Shown here piece by piece: positions 47,010 through 55,177 of a stretch of DNA of 64,000 nucleotides. Position 1 is the stretch's first letter; each line of letters opens with the position of its first letter. The stretch is from positions 1 through 64,000 of the forward strand of contig NZ_JARXIA010000024.1 of assembly GCF_031127875.1 (NCBI RefSeq), in the 5' to 3' direction. Both the position numbers and the translations under genes were made by a program. The notes beneath the pieces were generated by a model. That model did no database searches. It was not told the origin of the DNA and was given only the letters and a program-made list of their open reading frames with translations. Source of the DNA: Pelagicoccus sp. SDUM812005 (GTDB lineage Bacteria > Verrucomicrobiota > Verrucomicrobiia > Opitutales > Opitutaceae).

Positions 47010-48176
47010 ATGAAAAACGCCCTCATCGCTTTCGATAAGTTCAAAGACGCCCTCACCGCCCACCAAGCCTGCGAGGCAGCTGCCTCCGCCCTCGCCCAGG
47101 CGCAACCGAGCTGGCAAATCGCCACCTCCCCCCTCGCCGACGGCGGGGACGGATTTTGCGACACCCTCACTCGCCTCTGCGACGGCGAGTTCCTTGACTG
47201 CCAAGTCCGCGGTCCCCTCGGGCAAACGACGACTGCCCGCTACGGGCTGGTCGAAACCGCTCGGATTTCAGCTGCCGCCGCCCAGCGCCTGGCCCTCCCA
47301 GACTCGCTGCAAACCCTCGCCATCGTCGAATTCGCCCAATCCAGCGGCATCGCCCTCGTCCCCCAAGAGCAACGCTCTCCCTGGACAACGACCAGCTACG
47401 GGCTCGGCCAGACCATCGCCCACGCCCAAGAACGCGGAGCCCAAGCCATCCTCGTCGGACTCGGCGGCTCCGCCACCAACGACCTCGCTCTCGGAGCCCT
47501 GCAAGCCCTCGGATACCGCTTCCTCGACAGCCAAGGCCAAGACATCGATACCTGCGCAGCGCCTGAAACCTGGCAGCAGATCGCCCGTATCCAAGCTCCG
47601 GATGCGCGCTTCGACCTTCCGCTCCGCATCGCTTGCGACGTCGAAAACCCGCTCCTGGGGGAGAATGGAGCGACCGCCGTCTTCGGCCCCCAAAAAGGAC
47701 TCAAGCCTGAGGACTTCCCGACCTTGGAAGCCGAAATGAAACGCCTCGCCGCACTCCTTTGCCACGCCACCGACGCCGACCTGTCCACCATGGCCACGCC
47801 CGGCAGCGGAGCAGCAGGAGGAGCCGCCTTCGGACTCATGCTGGGGCTCGGAGGACAATTGGTCCAGGGCGCCGAACTCGTTTTCGACTGGTCGGACCTC
47901 CACTCGAAGCTGGACGCAGCCGATTTAGTCATCACCGGCGAAGGCCGCTTCGACGCCTCTTCCCTGCAAGGAAAGGGCCCCGGCTCCCTCGCCACCCTTT
48001 GCCTCGACCGAAATAAGGAACTATTGGTGCTCGCCGGCAGTCTAGGAACTCTGCCCAACTCCGAGCTCGCGTCCAAGGCCCGCGCCATTACGCCGCCCGG
48101 AACGCCCCTGCCACAAGCGATCGCGGAAACCGAAAGCAACATCCGGGCCGCCATCGCCCAGGAGCTCTCTCCGTAA
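47010..48176 (+). CDS. Glycerate kinase (GK-II type)
   Basis: 388 residues, the normal length for the GlxK/GarK family. Signature blocks are 'LIAFDKFKDALTAHQACEA' at the start, 'PLADGGDGFCDTL', 'IVEFAQSSGIALV', 'ILVGLGGSATNDLALGALQALGY' in pieces, 'FGPQKGLKPEDFP', 'GAAGGAAFGLMLGLGGQLVQGAELV' in pieces, and 'VITGEGRFDASSLQGKGP'. It phosphorylates D-glycerate with ATP to 2-phosphoglycerate, linking glycolate, glyoxylate or sugar-acid catabolism to glycolysis. No other glyoxylate-pathway gene is adjacent. Confidence 0.93.
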   Translation: MKNALIAFDKFKDALTAHQACEAAASALAQAQPSWQIATSPLADGGDGFCDTLTRLCDGEFLDCQVRGPLGQTTTARYGLVETARISAAAAQRLALPDSLQTLAIVEFAQSSGIALVPQEQRSPWTTTSYGLGQTIAHAQERGAQAILVGLGGSATNDLALGALQALGYRFLDSQGQDIDTCAAPETWQQIARIQAPDARFDLPLRIACDVENPLLGENGATAVFGPQKGLKPEDFPTLEAEMKRLAALLCHATDADLSTMATPGSGAAGGAAFGLMLGLGGQLVQGAELVFDWSDLHSKLDAADLVITGEGRFDASSLQGKGPGSLATLCLDRNKELLVLAGSLGTLPNSELASKARAITPPGTPLPQAIAETESNIRAAIAQELSP

Positions 48177-48360
48177 AGCCTGCGCAAAGCGTCAATATTC
48201 AGCAAAAGCGAGCCCGCCCAATCAAGGCACGCCCCCAATCGTCGAGTTAAATAGCCAGCCCACTGGGCGCCTGCGTTTATCGCGCTAAGTTAAATTCAGG
48301 CCGACGATCGAGGATTTCCTTGATCGAGCCCCCTCGCTAAAGCATTAACTCCCACCCGAA

Positions 48361-48927
48361 ATGATGAGTACCGTCGAATCCGAGAAACGTCACGATGAAG
48401 AGCATCGCTCTCGCGTACACTCTCGCATCCGACGCACAAAGAAATTTCTCCGCCCCCTGCCCCGACGCGCCAACCTGCATCGCTGGCCCGTCATCAAATG
48501 GTTCGCCAAGGCCGCCCGCAAGACGCCGCACCTCTGGAAATTCGGCGAGCGCGAAGTCCGCATGGCCATCTACGTCGGCAGCATCATCGCCTTCCTCCCC
48601 ATCTTCGGAGCCCAGTTCGCGGTCGCCTTCCTCGTAGCCCTCGCCCTGCGCGCCAACCTGCTCGTGATCATGTCCGTGCAGCTCATCACCAACCCCATCA
48701 CCTTCGCACCCATCTACCTCCTCACGAAAATGTTCGGAGCATGGCTGGTCGACATCTGGGGACTGCCCTCCTTGCACTCCGGTATTTCCAAAGGAGCCTA
48801 CGAAATGATCATCGGCGGACTGGTCGTCGGCGTCATCTTCGGATTCATCCTCGACCTCATCTTCCGCTTCTTCGTATTCAGACGCCTAAATAAGAGCGTA
48901 AACGTTAAGCGGATGCTGAAAAGTTAG
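48361..48927 (+). CDS. DUF2062 membrane protein
   Basis: 188 residues. A basic N-terminal 60 residues precede the DUF2062 domain with its hallmark '[24 protein letters not shown]' (in pieces) and a preceding '[20 protein letters not shown]' helix. About three to four membrane helices in all. Proteins of this family are found near envelope and glycosylation genes but have no set function. The adjacent NamZ-like gene begins 41 bases downstream and is probably in the same operon. Confidence 0.85.
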   Translation: MMSTVESEKRHDEEHRSRVHSRIRRTKKFLRPLPRRANLHRWPVIKWFAKAARKTPHLWKFGEREVRMAIYVGSIIAFLPIFGAQFAVAFLVALALRANLLVIMSVQLITNPITFAPIYLLTKMFGAWLVDIWGLPSLHSGISKGAYEMIIGGLVVGVIFGFILDLIFRFFVFRRLNKSVNVKRMLKS

Positions 48928-48968
48928 GTTTGCCCAAACCGCAACGGCGCTCCAATTTCGCCAACTTC

Positions 48969-50264
48969 ATGCGGAGCGAACCAACGAACAAACGGGGAGC
49001 CGCGCCTCTCCCCCATGCCCTACTCGCCGTGCTGGCCCTCTTCTGCCTGCATTTCGCAGCCTCGGCACAGCATATCCAACATTCCAATACTAGCGGCAAA
49101 ACGCAGCTCGGAATCGACGTCCTGGAAGCGAACCGCTTCGCCGAACTGAAGGGCAAACGAGTCGGACTGCTCACCCATCCCGCCGGCGTGAACCAAAACG
49201 GGATCAGCACCATCCACGTCCTGCACTCCGCTCGATCCGTCAACCTCACCACCCTCTTCGGCCCCGAGCACGGCATCTACGGCAACGAAAAGGCCGACGT
49301 CCCCGTCCTGGACAAAGTCGATTCCCGCACCGGCCTGCCCGTCTACTCGCTCTACGGCAAGTACCGCAAGCCCACCCCGGAGATGCTGGCCAACATCGAC
49401 ACCCTCGTCATCGACCTGCAAGACGTCGGCACCCGCAGCTACACCTTCGTCAGCTGCATGAAGCTCGCCCTCGAAGCCTGCTTCCAAAACGGCAAGGAAG
49501 TCATCGTGCTCGACCGCCCCAACCCGCTCGGAGGACTCAAGGTCGACGGCCCCCCCCTCGAAGCCCAGTGGCAAAGCTACGTCGGCGCCTTCCAGGTCCC
49601 CTACGTCCACGGCCTCACCATCGGCGAACTCGCCCGCATGGCCGTATCCAAGCCAGGGATACTCAACATCACCGACGCCGAACGGCAGTCCGGCATCCTC
49701 AAAGTCGTCACCATGGAGAACTGGAACCGCTACATGAGCTGGCCGCAAACCGGACTCAAATGGGTGCCCACCTCCCCCTACATTCCCGACTTCGAATCCG
49801 TCGTCGGCTACCCCATGACCGGGCTCGGCGCCCAGCTCGGCGGCTTCAAGCACGGCATCGGCTCCGAGTACCCCTTCCGCTGCCTGCGCTACGAAGGCGT
49901 CGACATCGACCAGCTGCTCGCCGAACTGGAAGCCTGCCACATCCCGGGAATCGCCTTCGTCAAAAGGAAGACCAACCAAGGCACCGGCCTCTACGTCCGC
50001 GTTACCGATTGGCAAAAGTGGCGACCCACCGAGCTCAGCTTCTACATGATGCAGCTCACCGCTAAGCTCGAAGGCAGCAACCCCTTCGCCGCCGCCACCG
50101 AATCCCAAGCCAGCCTCTTCAACAAGCACACCGGCTCCACCAGCTGGTGGAACGAACTCGTCGCCAAAGGCGCCCGAGCCAACGTCAACGGATACATCAC
50201 CCTCTGGCAACGCCAAGCCAAGCAATTCCAGATCGAAAGCCGACGCTACTGGCTCTACGACTAG
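48969..50264 (+). CDS. DUF1343 exo-beta-N-acetylmuramidase (NamZ-like)
   Basis: 431 residues from the ATG at 48969; a TTG at 48930 would add 13 residues ahead of the signal peptide and is less likely. The signal peptide ends near 'AASAQ', so it acts in the periplasm. DUF1343 blocks are '[15 protein letters not shown]', '[18 protein letters not shown]', '[16 protein letters not shown]', '[19 protein letters not shown]', '[16 protein letters not shown]' and '[15 protein letters not shown]'. The Bacillus homologue NamZ removes terminal N-acetylmuramic acid from peptidoglycan fragments. A role in cell-wall recycling or in scavenging muramic acid is inferred. Confidence 0.9.
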   Translation: MRSEPTNKRGAAPLPHALLAVLALFCLHFAASAQHIQHSNTSGKTQLGIDVLEANRFAELKGKRVGLLTHPAGVNQNGISTIHVLHSARSVNLTTLFGPEHGIYGNEKADVPVLDKVDSRTGLPVYSLYGKYRKPTPEMLANIDTLVIDLQDVGTRSYTFVSCMKLALEACFQNGKEVIVLDRPNPLGGLKVDGPPLEAQWQSYVGAFQVPYVHGLTIGELARMAVSKPGILNITDAERQSGILKVVTMENWNRYMSWPQTGLKWVPTSPYIPDFESVVGYPMTGLGAQLGGFKHGIGSEYPFRCLRYEGVDIDQLLAELEACHIPGIAFVKRKTNQGTGLYVRVTDWQKWRPTELSFYMMQLTAKLEGSNPFAAATESQASLFNKHTGSTSWWNELVAKGARANVNGYITLWQRQAKQFQIESRRYWLYD

Positions 50265-50390
50265 TCGATCTGCTAGGTGACATGTATCCGCTTTTCGGAT
50301 AAGCTCCGCCGCGCCGCCCGCAAAAGGCGCCCCCTTTCCTTACTCCAAATCTAGAACCCAAAACCAATCACCCAAAAAACGAATCAAGAG

Positions 50391-51434
50391 ATGCCAAGAC
50401 CCGTCACACTCTTCACCGGCCAATGGGCCGACCTCTCACTCGCGGAACTCGCTCCGCTCGCCAAGCAAATGGGCTACGACGGCCTCGAGCTCGCCTGCTG
50501 GGGAGACCACTTCGACGTCGCCCAAGCCGCCAAGAGCAAAAAGTACTGCCAAGACAAGTGGGCCCTGCTCGAAGAGCACGGACTCACCTGCTACTCCATC
50601 TCCAACCACCTCGTCGGCCAAGCCGTCTGCGACAATATCGACGAACGCCACAAGGCCATCCTCTCCCCTGAAATCTGGGGCGACGGAGAACCCGAAGGCG
50701 TACGCAAGCGCGCCGCCAAGGAAATGATCCGCACCGCCAAGGCCGCCCGCAAGTTCTTCGACTGCAAGCCAGGCCGCGGCAAGACCGACGACTTCCCCGT
50801 CTGCGTCAACGGCTTCACCGGATCCTCCATCTGGCACGCCCTCTACGCCTTCCCGCCCACGGACCAAGCCTTCCTCGACAAAGGCTACGACGACTTCGCC
50901 AAGCGCTGGATTCCCATCCTCAACGCCTTCGACAAGGTAAACGTAAACTTCGGCCTCGAAGTCCACCCCACCGAAATTGCCTTCGACACCGCCTCCGCCC
51001 GCCGCGCCATCAAGGCCGTCAAGGGACACAAGCGCTTCGGCTTCAACTACGATCCCTCCCACCTCGGCTACCAAGGCGTCGACTACGTTCGCTTCATCCG
51101 CGAATTCTCCGACCGCATCTACCACGTCCACATGAAGGACGTCTGGTGGGGACACGGCGACGGCTCCGTAGGCGTCTTCGGCGGGCATACCAATTTCGGC
51201 GACCCCAAACGCTACTGGGACTTCCGCTCCCTCGGCCACGGCGACATCAACTTCGAGGAAATCATCGTCGCCCTCAATGACATCGGCTACCAAGGCCCCC
51301 TCTCCGTGGAATGGGAAGACATCCGCATGGACCGCGTGCACGGCGGATCGGAAGCCTCCGACTTCGTTCGCGCCGTCGACTTCCCACCCAGCAACGTCGC
51401 CTTCGACGCTGCCTTCGACAAGGAGAAGCAGTAA
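50391..51434 (+). CDS. Sugar phosphate isomerase/epimerase family TIM-barrel protein
   Basis: 347 residues of the AP-endonuclease-2-like xylose-isomerase-like TIM-barrel family. Metal-ligand positions are in '[12 protein letters not shown]' (Glu), '[12 protein letters not shown]' (Asp, His), '[10 protein letters not shown]' (His) and '[11 protein letters not shown]' (Glu). The substrate is probably a free or keto sugar or cyclitol. It begins 40 bases before the Gfo/Idh/MocA oxidoreductase, a pairing seen in pathways for inositol and for 3-keto-glycosides. Family firm, substrate unknown. Confidence 0.88.
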   Translation: MPRPVTLFTGQWADLSLAELAPLAKQMGYDGLELACWGDHFDVAQAAKSKKYCQDKWALLEEHGLTCYSISNHLVGQAVCDNIDERHKAILSPEIWGDGEPEGVRKRAAKEMIRTAKAARKFFDCKPGRGKTDDFPVCVNGFTGSSIWHALYAFPPTDQAFLDKGYDDFAKRWIPILNAFDKVNVNFGLEVHPTEIAFDTASARRAIKAVKGHKRFGFNYDPSHLGYQGVDYVRFIREFSDRIYHVHMKDVWWGHGDGSVGVFGGHTNFGDPKRYWDFRSLGHGDINFEEIIVALNDIGYQGPLSVEWEDIRMDRVHGGSEASDFVRAVDFPPSNVAFDAAFDKEKQ

Positions 51435-51474
51435 GCCCCAACCCAGCAGCTAGAACCCAACACCCAATTTTGTA

Positions 51475-52632
51475 ATGAAAAGAAAACTACGCATGGGAAT
51501 GGTAGGAGGCGGACAAGGAGCCTTTATCGGAGCCGTCCACCGCGCCGCCGCCAACCTCGACGGACAAATCGAACTCGTAGCCGGAGCATTCTCCTCCGAC
51601 CCGAAACGCTCCAAGGATTCCGGCAAGGAACTCTACGTCGCGCCCGACCGCTGCTACTCCAGCTACCAGGAGATGGCTAAGGCCGAAGCCGCCCTACCCG
51701 CCGACCAACGGATCGATTTCGTATCCATCGTCACCCCTAACCACACGCACTTCGACGTATCCAAGACCTTCCTACAAGCAGGCTTCAACGTCATCTGCGA
51801 CAAGCCCGCCACCTTCGATCTCGCCGAAGCTAAAAAGCTCCGCACCATCGTGAAGAAGTCCGGCAAGGTCTACGCCCTCACCCACAACTACACCGGATAC
51901 CCCATGGTCAAGGAAGCCCGCGACATGGTATCCAAGGGCAAGATCGGCAAGGTCCTCAAGATCGTAGCCGAGTACCCGCAAGGCTGGTTGCTCTCCGCCC
52001 TCGAAAAAGAAGACCAAAAGCAAGCCGCCTGGCGCACCGACCCGAAACGGGCCGGAGCCTCATGCTGTATCGGAGATATCGGTACGCACGCCGAAAACCT
52101 AGCCCGCTACATCACCGGGCTCAAGATTACCGAGCTCTGCGCCGACTTCACCACCTTCGTTCCCGGCCGCCTCCTGGAAGACGACGGAAACATGCTCGTC
52201 CACTACGACAACGGAGCTCGCGGCGTCCTCTACGCCTCACAGATCTCCGCCGGTGAAGAGAACAACCTGAACATTCGCATCTACGGCGAGAAAGCCTCCC
52301 TCGAGTGGTTCCAGGAGCATCCCAACGAGCTCATCGTCAAATACAACGACAAGCCACGCCAAATCCTGCGCCGCGGCAACGCCTACCTAAGCAAGGCCGC
52401 CCAGGAAGCCAGCCGCATCCCAGCCGGCCACCAGGAAGCCTTCCTCGAGGCCTTCGCTAACATCTACCGAGCCGCCGCCAAGGCCATCGATTGCGAAGTC
52501 CACGGCAGGAAGCTCCCCAAGAACCTAGACTTCCCCACCATCGAGGACGGAGTCGAAGGCATGGCCTTCATCGAAACCGCCGTAAAGTCCGCCAAGGCCA
52601 AGGCCAAGTGGACCAAGTTCGTCAAAGCCTAG
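51475..52632 (+). CDS. Gfo/Idh/MocA family NAD(P)-dependent oxidoreductase
   Basis: 385 residues. The Rossmann domain opens 'MGMVGGGQGAFIGAVHRAAA', 'VSIVTPNHTHFDVSKTFL' is the dinucleotide-loop strand, and 'VICDKPAT' (EKP-type motif with Asp) carries the conserved Lys. The second domain has 'GASCCIGDIGTHAENLARYITG' in pieces with the GDIGTH catalytic His. The enzyme oxidises or reduces a sugar or cyclitol carbon. It is the second gene of a two-gene operon with the TIM-barrel isomerase, closed by a terminator at 52662. Confidence 0.92.
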   Translation: MKRKLRMGMVGGGQGAFIGAVHRAAANLDGQIELVAGAFSSDPKRSKDSGKELYVAPDRCYSSYQEMAKAEAALPADQRIDFVSIVTPNHTHFDVSKTFLQAGFNVICDKPATFDLAEAKKLRTIVKKSGKVYALTHNYTGYPMVKEARDMVSKGKIGKVLKIVAEYPQGWLLSALEKEDQKQAAWRTDPKRAGASCCIGDIGTHAENLARYITGLKITELCADFTTFVPGRLLEDDGNMLVHYDNGARGVLYASQISAGEENNLNIRIYGEKASLEWFQEHPNELIVKYNDKPRQILRRGNAYLSKAAQEASRIPAGHQEAFLEAFANIYRAAAKAIDCEVHGRKLPKNLDFPTIEDGVEGMAFIETAVKSAKAKAKWTKFVKA

Positions 52633-52661
52633 AAAAGCGGACGAACCTAAAAAATACTTTC

Positions 52662-52692
52662 AAAGGACGCCTCCCGCAGGCGTCCTTTTTTT
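52662..52692 (+). terminator. Strong rho-independent terminator
   Basis: An 11-bp perfect stem AAAGGACGCCT/AGGCGTCCTTT around a 5-base loop, followed by a T-run. It lies 30 bases after the oxidoreductase stop. Confidence 0.85.
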
Positions 52693-52730
52693 CGTAGCGC
52701 TGAGCCTTAGCCAGCCGCCGCGACGCCCAA
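52692..52730. repeat. Degenerate copy of the 8451/8632 repeat
   Basis: TCGTAGCGCTGAGCCTTAGC and the following GCCGCCGCGACGCCCAA resemble the first half of the 69-base repeats at 8451 and 8632 with scattered mismatches. It begins directly at the T-run of the terminator and lies in the short convergent gap before lysR. Confidence 0.45.
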
Positions 52731-52737
52731 CAGCCCC

Positions 52738-53637
52738 TTACTTCGCATCGATCGAATACGCCACCTCGCGTATCAGGTCTACGAATACGCGAGCCCCCGG
52801 CGACAAGTAGCGACGCGAGTGGGTCAAAGCGAACAGCAAGCGCGTCATCCGCTCCGACACCAAGGAACGGTAGACGATATCGAACGGCAAGTGCTCCTCC
52901 TTCGCCATAGCCGGCAAGATCGCCACCCCCATGCCGAGGTTCACCATCTCCTTAACCGAACGCACCTGGGAGCAAAGCCCCACCACCTTGGGCTGGATGT
53001 TCATGCGATCGAAGAAATCGAAAACCTTGTCACCCAAAGTCGCCGACTCTCCCAACATCACCAAAGGCTCGTCCTTAAAGTCGTCGATCGAAACCTTCGA
53101 CTCCTGAGTCGCCAAGCGGTGATGCTTCGAAACCGCCAGCACCAAGTCCTCCCTCAAGATCGGCTCCGCGTCGATCGTCGGCGTATCGCCCGTATAGGAC
53201 GAGATGGCGACCTCGATCTGCCCGCTCGAAACGTCGTCGATCAAACGCCGTCGCAAGCTCTCCTGCACGTGCACCTCCAAGTTCGGATAGCGCTCCCGGC
53301 ACATGCGGATGATCGGCGGAATAAAGTACGGCGTCACCGAAGGCGTGACCCCCACCTTCACCACTCCGGATATGTCCTCCTCGTTCTCCTTGATCTGACG
53401 CTCGGCGTTCTCCACCTCCATCAAGATGTTGCGGGCCCGCTTCTCCAAAAACTCGCCCGCCCGCGTCAACTCAGCCCGACGGCCCAGGCGATTGAAGAGC
53501 TTCTGCCCCAGCTCGCCCTCCAGCTTGATGATTTGCGCGCTCAATGAAGGCTGCGACACAAAGCATTTCTCCGCCGCCCGCGTGAAGTTTCCCTCCTCCG
53601 CCACCGCCAAAAAGTACCTGAGCTGATGTAGTTCCAT
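52738..53637 (-). CDS. LysR-family transcriptional regulator
   Basis: 299 residues. A winged helix-turn-helix (MELHQLRYFLAVAEEGNFTRAAE, then VSQPSLSAQIIKLEGELG) and a linker helix precede the two-lobed effector domain ('VKVGVTPSVTPYFIPPII', 'GMGVAILPAMA'). The sequence is closest to the OxyR/CysB-like branch, but the position matching the peroxidatic Cys199 of OxyR reads 'GESATLGD', so redox sensing of that type is absent. It is divergent from a small membrane gene across an intergenic region holding a strong inverted repeat. Confidence 0.93.
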   Translation of the reverse strand: MELHQLRYFLAVAEEGNFTRAAEKCFVSQPSLSAQIIKLEGELGQKLFNRLGRRAELTRAGEFLEKRARNILMEVENAERQIKENEEDISGVVKVGVTPSVTPYFIPPIIRMCRERYPNLEVHVQESLRRRLIDDVSSGQIEVAISSYTGDTPTIDAEPILREDLVLAVSKHHRLATQESKVSIDDFKDEPLVMLGESATLGDKVFDFFDRMNIQPKVVGLCSQVRSVKEMVNLGMGVAILPAMAKEEHLPFDIVYRSLVSERMTRLLFALTHSRRYLSPGARVFVDLIREVAYSIDAK

Positions 53638-53660
53638 AGTCGAATCCTATGGATTGCATA

Positions 53661-53686
53661 ATTTATTAGTATTTCAACTTATAAAT
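53661..53686. promoter_or_regulatory. 26-bp inverted repeat, likely LysR-type operator
   Basis: ATTTATTAGT-ATTTCA-ACTTATAAAT: the 10-base arms match at nine positions as an inverted repeat. It is 24 bases upstream of the lysR start and 45 bases upstream of the divergent gene, the usual place of a LysR autoregulatory site, and contains a T-N11-A arrangement. A second short inverted repeat, AATCC-TAT-GGATT, lies at 53643-53655. Confidence 0.6.
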
Positions 53687-53730
53687 GAAATCCGATATAG
53701 TACCCACGCTGGCAACACCAGCATCCAACA

Positions 53731-53943
53731 ATGAACACACACTACACCAGACACATAATCGTAGCATCCTTGATCGCCTTCGTAGCCGGTCTCGGAATTC
53801 TGAACCTCTACACCGGTTCGGAAATGCTTACAGCGAGTACTGCGGTCATCGTAGCACTCGGATTCCTAGGAGCGCTCGAGCTGCGCCGGGGGACTGGCTC
53901 CCGTTTGAAACCACGCCAGGTGAAGAAACGCTCGCACGCTTAA
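53731..53943 (+). CDS. Small membrane protein of unknown function
   Basis: 70 residues (MNTHYTRHIIVASLIAFVAGLG...). Two hydrophobic helices at about 9-27 and 36-50 are followed by a strongly basic tail (RRGTGSRLKPRQVKKRSHA), giving an inside C-terminus. It is divergent from lysR and therefore a candidate target of that regulator. No family recognised. A hairpin resembling a terminator follows at 53998. Confidence 0.6.
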   Translation: MNTHYTRHIIVASLIAFVAGLGILNLYTGSEMLTASTAVIVALGFLGALELRRGTGSRLKPRQVKKRSHA

Positions 53944-53997
53944 ATAGCCGATCTCGAATTAAAGAAAACGATAGGGACCAACATCCCGACTAAAACC

Positions 53998-54027
53998 AAA
54001 GCCCTCAGCTTCACCGCTGGGGGTTTT
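53998..54027 (+). terminator. Terminator after the small membrane protein gene
   Basis: AAAGCCCTCAGC pairs with GCTGGGGGTTTT (including G-U pairs) around the loop TTCACC and ends in a T-run. Confidence 0.65.
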
Positions 54028-54106
54028 GCAATTTCCAGGTTCCGTCTCCCCCAAGCCCCCATCCCCTCCCCCCCAGAAAGCAAGCCCTCACCCGAAGCGC
54101 TTTACA

Positions 54107-54142
54107 TAACAACGTTGTTGGAAAAAGCGCACGCCTCCCGAG
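54107..54142. promoter_or_regulatory. Palindrome-containing repeat, copy 1
   Basis: It contains the perfect 12-bp palindrome AACAACGTTGTT (54108-54119) followed by a GAAAAAGCGCACGC tail that is shared, with few mismatches, with copy 2 at 54192. The form is like a LacI-family operator. Confidence 0.5.
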
Positions 54143-54191
54143 CTCACGCCTCCTAGTCGCCCCAGCCGCCCTCCCGACTGCGCAGTTTTCG

Positions 54192-54227
54192 TATCAACGT
54201 TGATGACAAAAGCGCGCGCTTCTCGAT
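54192..54227. promoter_or_regulatory. Palindrome-containing repeat, copy 2
   Basis: It contains the perfect 12-bp palindrome ATCAACGTTGAT (54193-54204) followed by GACAAAAGCGCGCGC. The centre lies 85 bases (about eight helical turns) from that of copy 1, in the same orientation, as expected for paired operators that loop. Confidence 0.5.
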
Positions 54228-54444
54228 CCTTGCATTTCCTTATTTTTTCTCGCCTTGCCTTTCCTGCCTCCCCCGTGGGCGTGTTTATTCAAGGCAGCGG
54301 GCCTGCCTCGCGCCCACGGAGCGGACGCCCCACTTCGCTGCAGCCAAGACCGAAACTCTCGAGTCGAAACCGGCGCTGAGCTAAAAATCCCATCGTTCGA
54401 GCCGATTACTCACTCAAGGCCATGCGCCTTGCGAAATTTCATCG

Positions 54445-55173
54445 ATGATCGCCTCAGTCAGCAGCGCCAGCTTCGCCTCCTACGGCAGGTCGAGTCACTC
54501 CCAAGGTGACCGCTCTTCCGACGCGTTCCGCGCCCCTGACGAAGAGCTCGACCCGAAAGACGCTCTCAGAAACGCCAAGCAGAAGAAGACAGAAAAGGAA
54601 ACGGCCGCCAATCCGCAGCAGCTCGACGAGGCGGAAAAGAAGCAGGTCGAGGACCTCAAAAAGCGGGACGCCGAAGTCCGCGCCCACGAGCAGGCCCACA
54701 TGGCCGCTGCCGGCAGCCTCGCTCAAGGCGGCCCCAACTACGTTTTCCAAATCGGTCCCGACGGACGCCAATACGCCATCGGCGGGAGCGTCAAGATAGA
54801 CACCTCCCCCGGCAATACGCCCGAGGAAACCGCTCGCAAGGCCCAACAAATTCGAGCCGCCGCCCTCGCCCCAACCGATCCCTCCGGCCAAGACCTCAAG
54901 GTGGCCGCAGCCGCCGCGAGCATGGAAGTGGAAGCTGCCAGCAAGGAAGCCGGAAAAACGGAAAAGGACTCCCCTAAATTTGGCCGAAGTTCCGACAGCG
55001 ACACCGACGGACCGCGCGGCGAGATCACTTCCTCCCGCCAAGTCTTCTCCGCCTCGCACAGCGACAGCGAGCAAGGCGAAACCGGCGACGGCGACTCGCG
55101 CCCCCGCCCCAACGCCTACCAGATCCAAGCCGCCCAACGCTACCGCAGCCAACAAGCTCCGGCAGGATTCTAG
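54445..55173 (+). CDS. SprA-related / CJM1_0395-family putative metalloprotease
   Basis: 242 residues. No signal peptide; the N-terminal 75 residues are charged and disordered. The conserved block is 'KRDAEVRAHEQAHMAAAG', with zinc-binding-like H81-E82-x2-H85. It is followed by 'GGPNYVFQIGPDGRQYAIGGSVKID' in pieces and 'EETARKAQQIRAAALAPTDPSGQDLKVAAAA' in pieces, which together define this family. The C-terminal 80 residues are a Ser/Asp/Gly-rich disordered tail. The family is called a putative metalloprotease on the HEQAH motif only; activity is not shown. Confidence 0.85.
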   Translation: MIASVSSASFASYGRSSHSQGDRSSDAFRAPDEELDPKDALRNAKQKKTEKETAANPQQLDEAEKKQVEDLKKRDAEVRAHEQAHMAAAGSLAQGGPNYVFQIGPDGRQYAIGGSVKIDTSPGNTPEETARKAQQIRAAALAPTDPSGQDLKVAAAAASMEVEAASKEAGKTEKDSPKFGRSSDSDTDGPRGEITSSRQVFSASHSDSEQGETGDGDSRPRPNAYQIQAAQRYRSQQAPAGF

Positions 55174-55177
55174 CCGC

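Larger units (their letters stand above)
54028..54444. other. 417-base intergenic region with paired palindromic repeats
   Basis: No credible gene. It contains two copies of a 36-base repeat with perfect CAACGTTG-centred palindromes (listed separately) about 220-340 bases upstream of the putative metalloprotease gene. The remainder is C- and T-rich with no recognised element. Confidence 0.6.

Noticed and set aside
52738-53637. OxyR assignment for the LysR-family gene
   Set aside because: The position of the OxyR peroxidatic cysteine reads GESATLGD; only the general LysR family is supported.
54255-54509. 84-codon plus-strand frame overlapping the start of the SprA-like gene
   Set aside because: No recognisable features and it overlaps a supported gene start.
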